A stretch of 64,000 bases of DNA from Rutstroemia sp. NJR-2017a BVV2 (lineage: Eukaryota > Ascomycota > Leotiomycetes > Helotiales > Rutstroemiaceae), in the NCBI GenBank assembly GCA_002946415.1, contig NJPS01000048.1:1-64000 (forward strand), given 5' to 3'. Position 1 is the first letter of the stretch; every line of letters begins with the position of its first letter. This document shows positions 23,241 through 37,399 of the stretch, piece by piece. The translations under genes were made by a program, and so were the position numbers. The notes under the pieces are model-generated. The model did no database searches. It was given only the letters and a program-made list of their open reading frames with translations, and had not been told where the DNA came from.

Positions 23241-23425
23241 TTATTTATTAATTAATCTTAATATATTTATTTAAAAAAAATTCTTTATGAAAATATTATT
23301 ATATTGAAATTAAAAGAAATTGTATTGGAAATAAAAAAGTTAAAACTAAATTGAAAATTAAATTAAATTTATTAATAAAATTAATAATATCCGAAATCTA
23401 ATTTATATTAAATATATAAAATAAA

Positions 23426-23438
23426 GAAAAATAACAAA
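23426..23438. repeat. Target site duplication of LINE copy E, left
   Basis: GAAAAATAACAAA, repeated exactly at 29283-29295 on the other side of copy E. Confidence 0.8.
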
Positions 23439-26400
23439 TAATTAATTGATTGATTGATTGATTTATCATTTTAACAACCTTTTTAAGTCTAAGACTATAG
23501 TAGATCGGTTAGTAGCTGAAGGCTGCTAGTAGCTAAATGTAAATAATATTTAAATACATTTTTAAGCCAAATAGTATCAAGAGATAGTGAGGAACTAGTT
23601 TTGGTAAATGAAAATAACTAAACTAATAAAGATAATAATTTGATAAAAATGGAAATAAAATCATTCTAATATAAATATTCAATCTAATCATCAACTAGCT
23701 CTCGAGCTAGATAATATTTTCGAATATAGATTTTTATCTTGCTTAAATAAGCAATACTAGCTTCGATTCCGAAGATAGTATCAAGAAGAAGTAGAAGTAA
23801 TAAGTAATTTATAGCTAGTTTATCTTTTAGCTTGTTCCGAGCTAGACTAAAATAAGAACAATTTAAAAATAGATACTTAGAAGTCTCTTTAGCTCCACAA
23901 ATATATTTATTAGTATTAGTATATCCTAATAAATATAAATATAATTTTAAATAACTATATCTAATTTTCAACTAAAAGAAGATACTAGTAGTAGTTCTTT
24001 TAGTCGAGATTAGGATTTGGATTCGATTTCGAGAAATAGATTTAAAATTTTTTAAATAGCTAGTCGAGCTAAGTAAACTAGTTTCCGAAATAGTTTCCCA
24101 AGTTTTTAAAAGAGATTCTGATTACTCCTGATTTTTAATTTGTTTAATTTTAGCTCTCAAGTAGTTGAAACTAGTTGTTTAGATTACTGGGTTTATTTTA
24201 GTCCCCGATTTGGCTAGTAGATCCGCTTTTTCGTTATCTAGTACTTCGAAATAGTCTGGAACCCAAGCTAATTTGATTTTAGTTCCTCTTCTGACTATTT
24301 CTCGGCTAGCTTTATATATTAGTACTACTTGATTTTGCCTTGGTTTATTACTAAGTGATTTTAACCTTTATAATATAACTTAATTATCTGAGAAAATAGT
24401 GAATTCTTAATCTTTTTAAGCTATTTCATTTATAAACTTAATTCCTTCAGCTATTCTAGCTAGTTCGTTATTATAAACTAGCTGACTAATCCCAATATTC
24501 TAATTAGATCCCTAGATTAGCTCCTAGTTGGAGTTGAAAAAAGCTAAACTAATTCTGATCCCTTTTTGATCTACTAGTTCAGAACTATCAATATAGATTG
24601 AGTACTGGTTCGGGGCTAGCAAAATAACCGAGTTTTTATAATTTTCAGTTTCTAGTTCCTTAGATAGCTTACTAATTTCGATCGTATAAGGAGTAGTAGT
24701 CTAGAGTGGAAATTTGAAAGAACTGATTGATTCCAAGTACTAAAACTAGACTAATAGATATATTGAGTATCTAATTTGCTTAATTTGGGTTATTTTGGCA
24801 ATTTCCTTTTAGATAGATACTAAATAGTCTTGAAAATAGTAATTAGCCTTCGGTTTAGTCTAGATTTCTTTGAAAATTAGATGGTTTTCTACTATTTTGA
24901 GAGCTCGGAATATATATTGGCGACTAGCGGTATTTAAGTAAGTTTGGAGAGATGCTAAAACAGCTTCTATCTTTATAAAGATTATTGAACTAGTTCTGAA
25001 TACTTCTAATATCTTCTATAATACCAAATTTTGTAGATATTGGAATTGATTTTTAAATTTAATTTACTCTTTCCACTATATAAGGAACTTATAATCTGAG
25101 ATACTAGTGATACAAGCAAGGTATAGTTAGTATATAATATAAAGTGAAAGTCCATTTTCCATATTAGCTAGCCGATTAGCTCTTAAGAAAACTAATTTAG
25201 TTTAGCTAATTCTAGTTGAAATATATTTATTAAAATATAAAGTATTATTAAACCAGATTCCTAGTTATTTCATTACTTTTGAAGGTTGTATTAACTGATT
25301 ATTCGGTAATTTGACCGAATTAGTCTCAATAGTAATTTATTTACTCCCGAAAAAATAAATTAATTCAGTTTTAGTTAAATTAAACTTAATACTATTTACT
25401 TCTCCCAAAGTATATAGCTTGCTAGCTTCTTTTTCCAAAATTTTGCAGTTCTTTTTAAAACTAGTTAAGCTAGTTACTAGCATGATATCGTCTATATATA
25501 ACTAGATTGAAATAGAAATCAATGGAAATAGCTTTTTTATATAAATTAAAAAGAGAATCGATAAGATTAAGCTATCTTGGGAAATACTAGTTGAAATAGG
25601 TTGAAAATCCTTAATTTGGTTATCAAAGCTTAAACAAAGTAGCCGGTTCTCTAGAAAGTAACTAATCCAAATAATAAAACTAATTAGAAGTTTTAATTTT
25701 TTTAAAATAGCTAAAAGCTGATTTTTTGAGATATAATCGAAAGCTCTTTTAATATCCAAAAGTAAAACAGATATTTTATAATCTTTTAAATAATTTTCTT
25801 GAACCTTATTTACTAGTAGTAATCTAGTATCAATAACTGATTTTTTAAATCTTCTGCTAATTTGAGAATTGTATAGCAAACTAGTAGTCTCGGCTAAATA
25901 ACCTAGTTTTTTGCTAGTATTCTTTCGCTAATTTTGCCTAAATAGTTCAAAAGTGAAATTACTCTATAAGCTTTTGAGATTGAATAGTTAGATTTAGCTA
26001 GTTTTTTAAGAATAGCTCTAGTTACTTGCTATCAGTACTAGAAGTAATAACCGAGGTCGATTAAGTAAACAAAAACCTTATAAAATATCTCCGGAATAGC
26101 TAAATAAGCTTTATTGATAATTTTTTGAATAATTCTATCTAGACTAGAGGTTTTTCCTTTGATTTTAACTAAATAAACTAATATTAATTCGGTGTTAGCA
26201 AGTTTAGGCTAGTTCCAATCAACTACTTTATAGCTTTCCCAATTTGGACTAGTCGAACTAGATAGTTGGGGAAAGAGAGTAGATTTCAAAATAGCTCTTT
26301 TTTCTTTAAAACTAGTTTTATTTAAAATAGCTGAAAGAAATCAGTTTGAATAGGATTTGATATAGCTAAAAGTTTTGAAAATCGATTTAGAATTATTATT

Positions 26401-29282
26401 TTCAAGAAAAGCATTCTAGTAATCTTTTTTAGCTAATTTTATCTTTAAAAAGTACTAATTCCGAATTAATCGGTACTATTCTTAATAAGAACCTTGACTA
26501 ACTTAACTATTTTGGATTTTTAGTCTCTTTTGAGTTAATAATATAGATTTTCTCAACTCTTTTAGCTCTGAAGTCTACCAAGGTTTAGCTTTTAAACTAG
26601 GTTTAGTTTTGGGAATAGCTTTATTAACTGCTAACTAAACTAATGAGACTAGTTCCGAACTAATCGATTCCAGATAATTTTATATAACCTCGTCTAATTT
26701 CAGGCCTAGCCTAGTGAAATTAGAAAGGAGATTAGTTAGAATAGTTGATTCTTTTATAATTTTGATTAAATAGTTTGAAAATAATTTCTAGTTTGCTAAC
26801 TTGGTATTAAAGTAAATACTAGCTACTTTTAATCTATTTGAAGATATTAGCTCTCTTTTTCTCTTAATAGTAAATAAAATTGATAAATAATCAAATCCCA
26901 AATTATCTAGTACTTGCTAGTCCTCAATATATCTAGCTAATACTTATATAGTTAGTATAAGATTCAAAACTGATTTATTAGTATCTCTAAAAAATATAAT
27001 AGTTCTGGATTTATTAATTAGTTCTAGGTTTTACTCTTTTATCTAACTAATTAACTTAGTACTAGCTTAATTACTTCGGTTATTTAGATTCTACTAAAGA
27101 TAATAGAAGTTAAAATCCTCCAAAATTATTAAATTAGCCGAAATAGTTCTAGATAGTAAACTCTTTTCTATTGTTTTAATCGAAATTCTCTCGATTTGGC
27201 TATTTTCGTTATAAAGGTTAACTAACTCAAATATATTACTTTCTTCGATTATTAATAGAACTAGTAGGTTAGGATCGAGATTCGAAGAAACTAATATAAT
27301 ACTAAGTATATAGGTCTTCGAGATATAAGCAAATATTCGAGATCTGAATTCCAAAATAATTAGAAGAATTTGATTGAAACTAATATAAGAAATCGATTAA
27401 CTATTTGAGTAATCTAGACTTTCATTTATAATCTAAAGCTCTTGGACTAAAATTAAATCGATTTTTAGTTTAATAGCTAATTATAATACTAATTTAGTTA
27501 TAGTTAAGTTTCGGTTAAAATTCACTTCAATAATTCGGATACTAGTACTAATTATAGATTAGCTCCTTTAATAGCTTTATAAATTTCGCATTCTTTTGAA
27601 ATGGAAATATAATTATTTTTGTAATTAATATATTTTGAAGCTAAATAGGAATATTTCTGATTATTTTACTTGTAAATTGAATAATAATATTATTATATAA
27701 TATAAGGTTTGCTACAAAGACTATATTTAGCCCCTTTTTGGCAAAATTTAGCTAAATATCCAAATCCTTAGTATTTAGTATATTGGGTAGATCTCGAAAT
27801 AGTTAGAAGCTTTTTAGTTCTAATACTAATTCCAGTTATCCAAATCCGGTTTCTAATATATCTTTCAGTTTTTGCTTTAGTAGCAAAAGAGATTACTACT
27901 GATCTAGTTTATTTAATAACTCGATTTTCTATCGAGGATAACTAATAGAGAGTACTAATAGATTTTAAATTCAAATTAGAATTAAAAATCTTTAGTTTAT
28001 CCAAAACTAGTTTTATTCTATAAGGTATATTAAAGTCCAAAGTGGGAATCCTATAAAGGACTATTTTGTATCAAGATTCATCTTTAATTATTGATTTAAA
28101 AATAATTAAATACTTCCAAATAGCTTTTTTCTTAATTAGAAAATCTAAAGTAAAAGAACTAGTATTAGTAACTACTAGATTCTTCTTATTATTAATATTA
28201 ATAATAGAAGAGATTATTAGTCTTTTTATCTTTTTATCTAAGAAAGCCTTATTTATAGTATTTCGAAATACTAACGCCGAAAAGGGGGTTTCAGATTCTC
28301 GAATCAGAATTAATCAATTTTGGACTTTAGTTTTTTTCGAGGCTTTTTTGATTGTAATCCAGTTTCCAGAGATATTATTAGTATCTACTAGTACTATAGA
28401 AGCAAAAGTGGGTCCAGAAGGTGAATTAGCCACCGAATTAGCCGGGGTAGTACTAGTAATAATCGAATTAGTTGAGTTTATCTAATTAAAAGGATTTTTG
28501 AAAATCGAGATATTAGTACTATTCGCGGCGCTAACTGCTTTGGTTTTAGCTTCGATTTTTCGAGTAGTATATTCCAAATTATTTATTTAAGAGATTAGCT
28601 GATTTGTAACCTTTTATAGTTTTCTTGATTCAGTATATTCTCTAAATATCTCGATTAAATCAAGGATTTGAGATTGCTTATTATATAATTTAGTAGCTGA
28701 ATATACTTTTACTAGTAAATCACATACTTGGAGAATCTTAGCGCTAGCCAGATCTGGAGTAGTAAGTTCAATAGTAGAGAAATAAATAGTTTTACTTGGT
28801 TTAGAAGAGATAAAAGGATTAGCCTATTTAGGAAGATAGTAAGTGTTTCTACTAGGTTCAATAGTAGTATTCATAATAGTATTAAATAGATCTAAATTGA
28901 AAATCTTATTTAGGCTAGATATATCCAAATTTGGGTTGAAAATCGAAGTAGTTTGTAATCCCGAGCTATTATCTATCTCAGTATCGATATTAATAGAAAG
29001 AGAGGATTGAATAGTAAAGCTACTAATAGGTCTGGAGGTATATTGATAGGTTAAGGTTGAAGGGAGTTCGATTTAGATAGGATTTTGAGAGATTTCAATT
29101 CCCAAATCCGTTATTTTGACTACAATGATAATATCTCGATAAATAGTAAATATATTACTAAGTAGGCTAGCAGGTTCGATCTACAGAAGTATATATAGTC
29201 GGATTTAATATCAGTATTAATGTTTTTGGATTCGGTATTGTTTTTTCAAATATTTTTTCTTCTATTGCCAAAGATATATTGG
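23439..29282 (-). mobile_element. LINE copy E, full length (5.84 kb)
   Basis: The best-bounded LINE copy, with an exact 13-bp duplication. On the minus strand: 5' end at 29282; ORF1 about 29,130-27,600; AP-endonuclease 27,560-27,060 (FRSRIFAYISKTYILSIIL, then LIILEDFNFYYL); reverse transcriptase about 26,000-25,440 (LLLDIKRAFDYISKNQLLAI; a YIDD motif near 25,490); RNase H about 24,700-24,190; Cys/His domain 23,971-23,684; 3' UTR and (AATC)n tail ending at 23439. Domain order and the CCHC-bearing ORF1 fit the Tad1-like LINE group of ascomycetes. Scattered TAG/TAA codons make it non-autonomous. Confidence 0.85.
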
Positions 29283-29295
29283 GAAAAATAACAAA
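29283..29295. repeat. Target site duplication of LINE copy E, right
   Basis: GAAAAATAACAAA, exact match to 23426-23438. It fixes the 5' end of the element at 29282. Confidence 0.8.
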
Positions 29296-30829
29296 ATAAA
29301 ATAGAAAATATCTAATTAATATGAAAAATAGTTTATTAAATAAATAAATTAAATAACATTATAAGAAATTCTTAATATAATAAAATAAATAAAATAAAAA
29401 TATAAAGAAATAATAAATAGAGAATATATTAAATTTTTTTTAGAAATAATAATAAAATATATATAATCAAAATAATAAATAATCAAAATATTAAAATTAA
29501 TAAATAAATAATTTATATAATTATATATTGATTTTACTCTTCTTTTAATTTATTAATAAATATTATTATAAAGCTATTAAAAAATATATAGTTATATAAA
29601 ACTTTAGTTTTAATAATTAATTAATTATAATAAAATCTATATATAAAATAGTTATATATTTCTATTAATATCTTACTAAGAGTTCTAATAAAAGATTAAT
29701 AAAATAATAATAAAATAAAATAAAAAGAATTTATATAAATAATATAATTTCTTTAATATATAGAAATTTATATTTAACTTAAATAATAATTTATTATTTG
29801 ATTATTATTATTTTAATTCTTTTGTTATTCAATCTTCCATTTATAAATTATAATATATAATTTTATATTTTATTATCGATTTCTATATAATATTAACTAA
29901 ATAAGAAATAATATTTTAAATATTCATTTTTATTTATTTATTTCTAATTTACTAACTAATATATATAATATTAATTATAAAAGAATTTACTCTAATTAAT
30001 TATATCAATAAAATTTTTCTAGATAAAACTATTAATTATATTATTTTTTATTTTTTATTTTTATATATATATATTATTTTCATTCTTTATAATTATATTA
30101 TTTAGTTATTCTTTAATTATATTATTTATATTATAATTAATTAGCAAATCTGAAATATTTAAATTATCTATTTTATATTAGTTATTTAGTTATTTACTAA
30201 ATCTATTCTAGATTATTAAATAATTCAATAATAATTATTTCTTCTTATTATTATCTTCTTATTTACTTAATATTATAATATAGAAAGATATATTTAACTA
30301 TTTCTATATTGATAAAATAATATATATAGATTAGAGATTTATAATTTAATATATTTTATATAGTGAAGAAATATATATAACTTAACTATTTTATTCTATT
30401 TTAGATAAATATTATACTTTTTATTTTACTAAATCTTTTATATAATTTAAATCTATTTTTATTTAATATCGAGTTCTTTATTATTATATTATATTGTTTA
30501 ACTATATCTTTTATTTATTATATTTTCTATATTTATTTCTCAAACTTATATATTTTTATTTAGTTAATATATTTAGTTAATATATTTAGTAATTTCTATT
30601 TTATCTTTTTATTATCTCTTTTTTTCCGAATTTATAAATATTATTTTTAATAAATCTATTAAATAAAGATATCTTTCTAATATTTAAAGAATTATTTAAA
30701 CTTTTTATTATAATATATATTAATTAAAAAGATTACTATTTCTATTTTTACTTTATAGTTAAATCTAATCCAATATATTTTAATAATTTTTTATAAATAT
30801 ATTATTTATATTTGCTCGAGCTTCTATTT
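29296..30829. other. Extremely AT-rich desert, nothing recognised
   Basis: About 1.5 kb of nearly pure A/T with only scattered C and G. No ORF, no repeat match within the window. Probably an old repeat mutated beyond recognition. Confidence 0.6.
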
Positions 30830-31265
30830 AATTAATTGATTAATTGATTATTTTAATAATCTTTTTGAATTTAAAATTATAATAGATTAATTAATAGTTA
30901 GTTACTAATAATTAAGTAATAATATTTTAAATATATTTAAATTTAATAGTATTAAGAAATAATAAGAAACTAGTTCTAGATAATGAAAATAAACAAAATA
31001 GAAAAACAAAAATTTGATAAAATTAAGGAAATTCTGATTTTATTATCTTCTAATTTGTAAACTAAATAATATTTTCGAATATAAATATTTATCTTATTTA
31101 AATAAATAATACTAACTTCGATTCCAGAACTAATATTGAGAAAAAATAGAAAAGTTAAATAATTTATAACTAATTTATCTTTTAATTTATCTCGAGTTAA
31201 ATTAAAAAAAGTAATATAGTAAATATAATTAGTAAATAATAATATCGATACTATCTCCAATATAT
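30830..31265 (-). mobile_element. LINE fragment F, 3' end only
   Basis: Minus strand: LINE tail (RIP-altered AATC/AATT repeats) at about 30,830-30,853, 3' UTR, then the C-terminal domain (LTRDKLKDKLVINYL, IEVSIIYLNKINIYIRK) up to about 31,260. A 5'-truncated copy, heavily mutated. Confidence 0.7.
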
Positions 31266-31606
31266 AAAGTATTTATAATATAGTTTAGTTAATTTTAATT
31301 GATTAGTTTCTTCTTTATTATTATATCTTAATAGACTTATTAATTAGTAGTAATATTTAATAGAAATAATTTTATTTTATTTTCAATTATTTGCTTTTAT
31401 TAAAGATATTAGATCTATTTTAAAATTAATCTAAATTTTCTAATAAGTTCTTTTGAATATCAATATCGATATTATCAATATACTATATTAATTATTTTTA
31501 TAATTAAGTTATTTATATCGATTAGATAGTTATAATCTATTAATATATAATAACTTTTTAGTATATATATTTCATCTTATATTCTATAATTAGATTAAAG
31601 AAATTT
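31266..31606. other. AT-rich spacer, nothing recognised
   Basis: About 340 bp of AT-rich sequence between LINE copies F and G. No coding or repeat match seen. Confidence 0.5.
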
Positions 31607-34600
31607 ACAAAATCATCAAACCTAATATAAAATCCGATTATATATACTTCTATAGATCGAACCTACTAGCCTGCTTAGTAATATATCTGCTAGTTGTCGA
31701 GATATCATCGTTGTGGCCAAAATAGCGGATTTGAGAGTTTCAATCTCTCAAAATCCTATCCAAATCAAACCTCCTTCAACTCCAATTTATCAATACATTT
31801 CTGGACTTACTAATAGTATTACTATTCGATCCTCTCTTTCTATTAATATCGATATAGAAATAGATAATAGTTCTATATTATCAACTACTTCGATTTTCAA
31901 TCCAAACTTGGATATATCTAGCCTAAATAAGATTTTCAGTTTGGATCTATTTAATACTATTATAAGTACTACTACTGGACCCGGTAGAAATACTTACTAT
32001 CTTCCAAAACAAACTAATCCCTTTACTTTTTCCAAACCGAATAAAACTATTTATTTCTCTATTATTGAACCAACTACTCTGGATCTAGCTAGTACTAAAA
32101 TTCTTTAAATATATAATATACTAGTCGAAGTATATTCGGCTACTAAATCATATAATAAATAAACTCAAATCCTCGATTTAATCGAGATATTTAGAGAATA
32201 TACTAAATCAGGAAAGCTATAAAAGGTTACCAACTAACTAGTTTCTCAGATTAATAATTTGGAATATACTATATAAAAAATCGAAGTTAAAACGAAAGTA
32301 GCTAATACTACTAACAAAGCTAATATTATAATTCTCAAAAACCTTTCTCAAATCCAATCTAACTCGATTACTATTACTACTACTTCAACTATTTCTTTGA
32401 TTAAATCATTCTCTGGACCCTCTTTTGCTTTAGTAGTATTAGCAGATAATAATAGCAATTCTGGAAACTGGATTAACATCAATAAAACTACTAAAAAAGC
32501 TAAAATCCAAAACCGATTAATTTTGGTTCAGGATCTCGATATCTCTTTCTCGGTACTAGCTCTACGAAATACTATTAATAAAGTTTTCTTAAATAAAAAT
32601 ATTAAAGAACCAATAATCTCTTCGATTACTACTACTAGTAATAAGAAGAATCTAGTAATTACTATAATTACTTCTTTTACTTCCAATTTTCTACTTAAGA
32701 AAAGAGTTATTTGGAAGTATTTAATTATTTTTAAATCAATGATTAAAGATAAATCTTGGTACAAAGTAGTTCTTTATAGGATTCTTACTTTGGACTTTAA
32801 TATACCTTATAGAATAGAGTTAATTTTGGACGAATTAAAAACTTTTAATTCTAACTTAAATTTAAAATCTATTAGTACCCTTTATTAGCTATCCTCGATA
32901 GAAAATCGAGTTATTAAATAAGGAGAATCAGTAGTAATCTCTTTTGCTATTAAAGTAGAAACTGAAAGATATATTAGAAACCAGGTTTAGATAACTAGAA
33001 TTAGTATTAGAACTAAAAAACTTCTAACTATTTCGAGATCTATCTAGTATACTAAATACTAAGGATTTGGATATTTGGCTAAATTTTGTTGAAAAGAGAC
33101 TAAATATAGCCTTTATAGCAAACTCCACACTATATAATAGTATTATTATTCAATTTATAAATAAAATAGTCAGAAATATTCCTATTTAGCTTCAAAATAT
33201 ATTAATTGCAAAAATAATTATATTTCTATTTCAAAAGAGTGTGAAATTTATAAAGCTATTAAGAGAGCTAGTTTATAATTAATACTAGTACTTGGATTAT
33301 TCAAATAAATCTTAATCGAAATTTAACTATAACTGAATTAGTATTATAGCTAGCTATTAAACTAAAAATCGATTTAATTTTAGTCCAAGAATCTTAGATT
33401 ATAAGTGAAAATCTAGATTATTTAAATAATCGATCGATTTCTTATATTAGCTTCAATTAAATTCTTCTAATTACTTTAGGATTTAGATCTTGAATATTTA
33501 TTTATATCTCGAAGATCTATATACCTAATATTATACTAGCTTCTTCGAATCTCGATCCTAATCTACTAGTTCTATTAATAGCCGAAGAAAGCAATATATT
33601 TGAGCTAGTTAACCTTTATAACGAAAATAGTTAAATCGAGGGAATTTCGACCAAAACGGTAGAAAGGAGTTTACTATCTAGAACTATTTCGGCTAATTCA
33701 ATGATTTTGGAGGATTTTAATCTCCATTATCCTTGATAGAATCCAAATAGCCAAAGTAGTTAAGCTAGTACTAAGCTAGTTAGTTAGATAGAAAAGTAAA
33801 ATCTAGAACTAATTAACAAACTTAGGATAATTATATTTTTCAGAGATACTAGTAAGTTAGTTTTGGATCTTATACTAGCTATATAAATATTAGCTAGATA
33901 TATTGAGGATTAGTAAGTACTAGATGATTTGGGATCTAATTATTTACCAATTTTATTTATTATCAAGAGAAAAAGGGAGCTAATACCTTTAAATAGATTA
34001 AAAGTAGTTAGTGCTCACTTTAATACCAAATTAGCAGACTAAGAGTTATTTTCAGACTATTTAGTTAAAATTGTTAAAGAATCGACTATTCTAGCTAGTT
34101 TCCTTTCTAATTTTACTAGGCTGGGCTTGAAATTAGATAAGGTTATACAAAATTATCTGAAATCGATTAGTTCGGAACTAGTTTTATTAGTTCAGTTAGC
34201 AACTAATAAAGCTATTCTCAAAACTAAATCTAGTTTAAAAACTAAACCTTGGTGGATTTTAGAACTAAAAGAATTGAGAAAATCTATATTACTAGCTCAG
34301 AGGAGACTAAAAATCCAAAATAGTTAAGTTAGTTAAAGTTCTTATCAAGAATAGTACCGATTAGTTCAGAATCAGTATTTTTTAAATATAAAACTAGTTA
34401 AAAAGGATCACTGAAATACTTTTCTTGAAAATAATGATTCTAAATCGATTTTCAAAACTTTTAGCTATACCAAATCCTACTCGAACCAATCTCTTCTAGC
34501 TATTTTAAATAAAACTAGTTTTAAAAAGAAAGAAACTATTTTGAAATCTACTTTCTTTCCCTAACTATCTAGTTCGATTAGTCCAAATTAGGAGAGCTAT

Positions 34601-37399
34601 AAAGTAATTGATTGGAACTAGCCTAAACTTGCTAGCACCGAATTAGTACTAATTTATTTAGTTAAAATCAAAGAAAAAACCTTTAGTCTAGATAGAATCA
34701 TTCAAAAAATTATTAATAAAGTTTATTTAACTATTCCGGAGATATTTTATAAAGTTTTTGTTTATTTAATCGATCTCGGTTATTACTCCCGGTACTAGTA
34801 ACAAGCAATTAGAGCTATTCTTAAAAAACCAGCTAAACCTGACTATTTAGTTCCAAAAGCTTATAGAGTAATTTCACTTTTGAACTATTTAGGTAAAATT
34901 AACGAAAGAATATTAGCAAAAAGACTAGACTATTTAGCCGAAACTACTAGTTTGTTATATAACTCTCAAATTGGTAGAAGATTTAAAAAATTAGTTATTG
35001 ATACCAGACTACTACTAGTGAATAAAGTTCAAGAAACTTATTTAAAAAGCTATAAAATATTTGTTTTATTTTTAGATATTAAAGGAGCTTTCGATTATAT
35101 CTCAAAAAATCAGTTCTTAGCTATTTTAAAAAGATTAAAATTTCTAATTAGTTTTATTACTTGGACTAGTTACTTTCTGGAGAACCAGCTACTTTACTTA
35201 AGTTTTGATAACTAAATAGAGGATTTTCAACCTATTTCAACTAGTATTCTCTAGAGTAGCTCGATCTTACTAATTCTCTTTTTAATTTATATAAAAGAAC
35301 TATTCCCATCGATTTCTATTTCAATCTAGTTATATATAGATGATATCGCGCTAGCAACTAGCTTAACTAGTTTTAAAAAGAATTATAAAATTTTGGAAAA
35401 AGAAGCTATTAAGCTATATACCTTAGGAGAAGCAAGTAGTATTGAGTTTGATTTAGCTAAAACCAAACTAATTTATTTTTTCGGGGGTAAATAAGCTACT
35501 ACTGAGATTAATTCGGTCAAATTATCAAATAATCAGTTAATACAATCCTCAAAAGTAATAAAATAGCTAGGAATCTGGTTTGACGATACTTTATATTTTA
35601 ATAAATATATTTTAACTAGAATTAGCTAAGTTAAATCAGTTTTCTTAAGAGCTAATCGGCTAGCTAATATGGAAAATAGATTTTCACTTTATATTATATA
35701 CCAGCTATATCTTGCTTGTGTTACTAGTATCTCAGATTATAGATTTCTTATATAGTGGAAAAAGCAAATTAAATTTAAAAGTCAATTTCAATATCTATAA
35801 AATTTGGTACTATAGAGGATACTAGAGATGTTCAGAACTAGTCTAATAATCCCTATAGAGGTAGAAGCTACTTTAGCACCTCTTTAAACTTGCTTAAACA
35901 CTATTAGTTACCAATATATACTCCGAGCTCTCAAAATAGTAGAAAACTATCTAATTTTCAAAGAAATCTGAGCTAAACCGAAAGCTAATTACTATTTTCA
36001 AGACTATTTAGTATCTACCTAAAAGGAAATTGCCAAAATAACCCAAATTAAGCGAATTAGATACTCAATACACCTGCTAGTCCAGTTTCAGTATTTGGAA
36101 TTAATTAGTTCTTTTAAATTTTCATCCTAGACTACTACCCTTTATACGATCGAAATTAGTAAGCTATCTAAGGAACTAGAAGCTGAAAATCATAAAAACT
36201 CGGCTATTTTGCTAGCCCCGAACTAGTACTCAATCTATATTGATGATTCGGAACTAGTAAATCAAAAAGGAATCGGAATCGGTCTAGTTCTTTTCAACTT
36301 CAACCAGAAGCTAATCCAGAGGTCTAATTGGAATATTGGGACTAGTTAGCTAGTTTATAACAGCGAACTAGCTAGAATAGCTGAAGGAATTAAGTTAGTA
36401 AACAAAATAATTTAAAAAGATTAAGAATTTACTATTTTCTCGGATAACCAAGTTACTTTACAAAGGTTAAAATTACTTAGTGATAAACCAAAGCAAAATC
36501 AAGTAGTACTAGTATACAAAGTTAGTCGAGAAATAATTAGAAAAGAAGCTAAAATCAAATTAGCTTGGGTTCTAGATTATTTCGAGATACTAAGCAACGA
36601 AAAAGCGGATCTACTAGCCAAATCGGGGACTAAAATGGATTCGGTAACCCAAATAACTAATCTCAACTATTTGAGAGCTAAAATTAAATAAATTAAAAAT
36701 CAGAAGTAGTTAGAATCTCTTTTAAAAGCTTGGGAAACTACTTCAGAAACTAGTTTACTTAGCTCGACTAGTTATTTAAAAAATTTTAAACCTACTTCTC
36801 GAAATCGAATCCAAATCCCAATCTCGACTAAAAGAATTACTACTAGTACTTTCTTTTAATTGAAAATTAGATATAGTTATTTAAAATTATATTTATATTT
36901 ATTAGGATATACTAGTACTAATAAATATATTTGTGAAGCTAAAGAGATTTCTAAGTACCTACTTTTAAGTTATTCCTATTTTAGTCTAGTTCGGAATAAG
37001 CTAAAAGACAAACTAGCTACAAATTATTTATTATTTCTACTTCTTCTTAATATTACTTCCGGAATCGAAGCTAGTATCGCTTATTTAAGCGAGACAAAAA
37101 TCTATACCCGAAAATAATATCTAGCTCGAGAGCTAGTTAATAATTAGATTGGATATTTATATTAGAATGATTTTATTTCTATTTTTATCAAATTGTTACC
37201 TTTATTAGTTTAGTTATTTTCATTTACCAGAACTAGTTTCTTACTATCTCTTGATACTATTTGGCTTAAAAATGTATTTAAATACTATTTATATTTAGCT
37301 ACTAATAGCCTTCAACTACTAGCCAACCTATTATAATCTTAAACTCAAAAAGGTTATTAAAATAATAAATCAATTAATCAATCAATTAATCAATCAATC
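31607..37399 (+). mobile_element. LINE copy G, near full length (5.8 kb)
   Basis: Plus strand. ORF1 spans about 31,713-33,290; the piece at 32397-32888 reads well (GPSFALVVLADNNSNSGNW, KRVIWKYLIIFKSMIKDKSW). AP-endonuclease is at about 33,300-33,860 (MILEDFNLHYP). Reverse transcriptase is at 34,860-35,350 (LNYLGKINERILAKRLDYL, FLDIKGAFDYISKNQFLAIL, then YIDDIALATS). RNase H is at about 36,200-36,650 (LSNEKADLLAKSGTK), the Cys/His domain at 36,860-37,117, and an (AATC)n tail ends at about 37,399. Its 5' leader (AAAATCATCAAACC) is shared with copy I and differs from copies C, D and E, so at least two 5' variants exist. Frames are interrupted by RIP-type stops. Confidence 0.82.
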
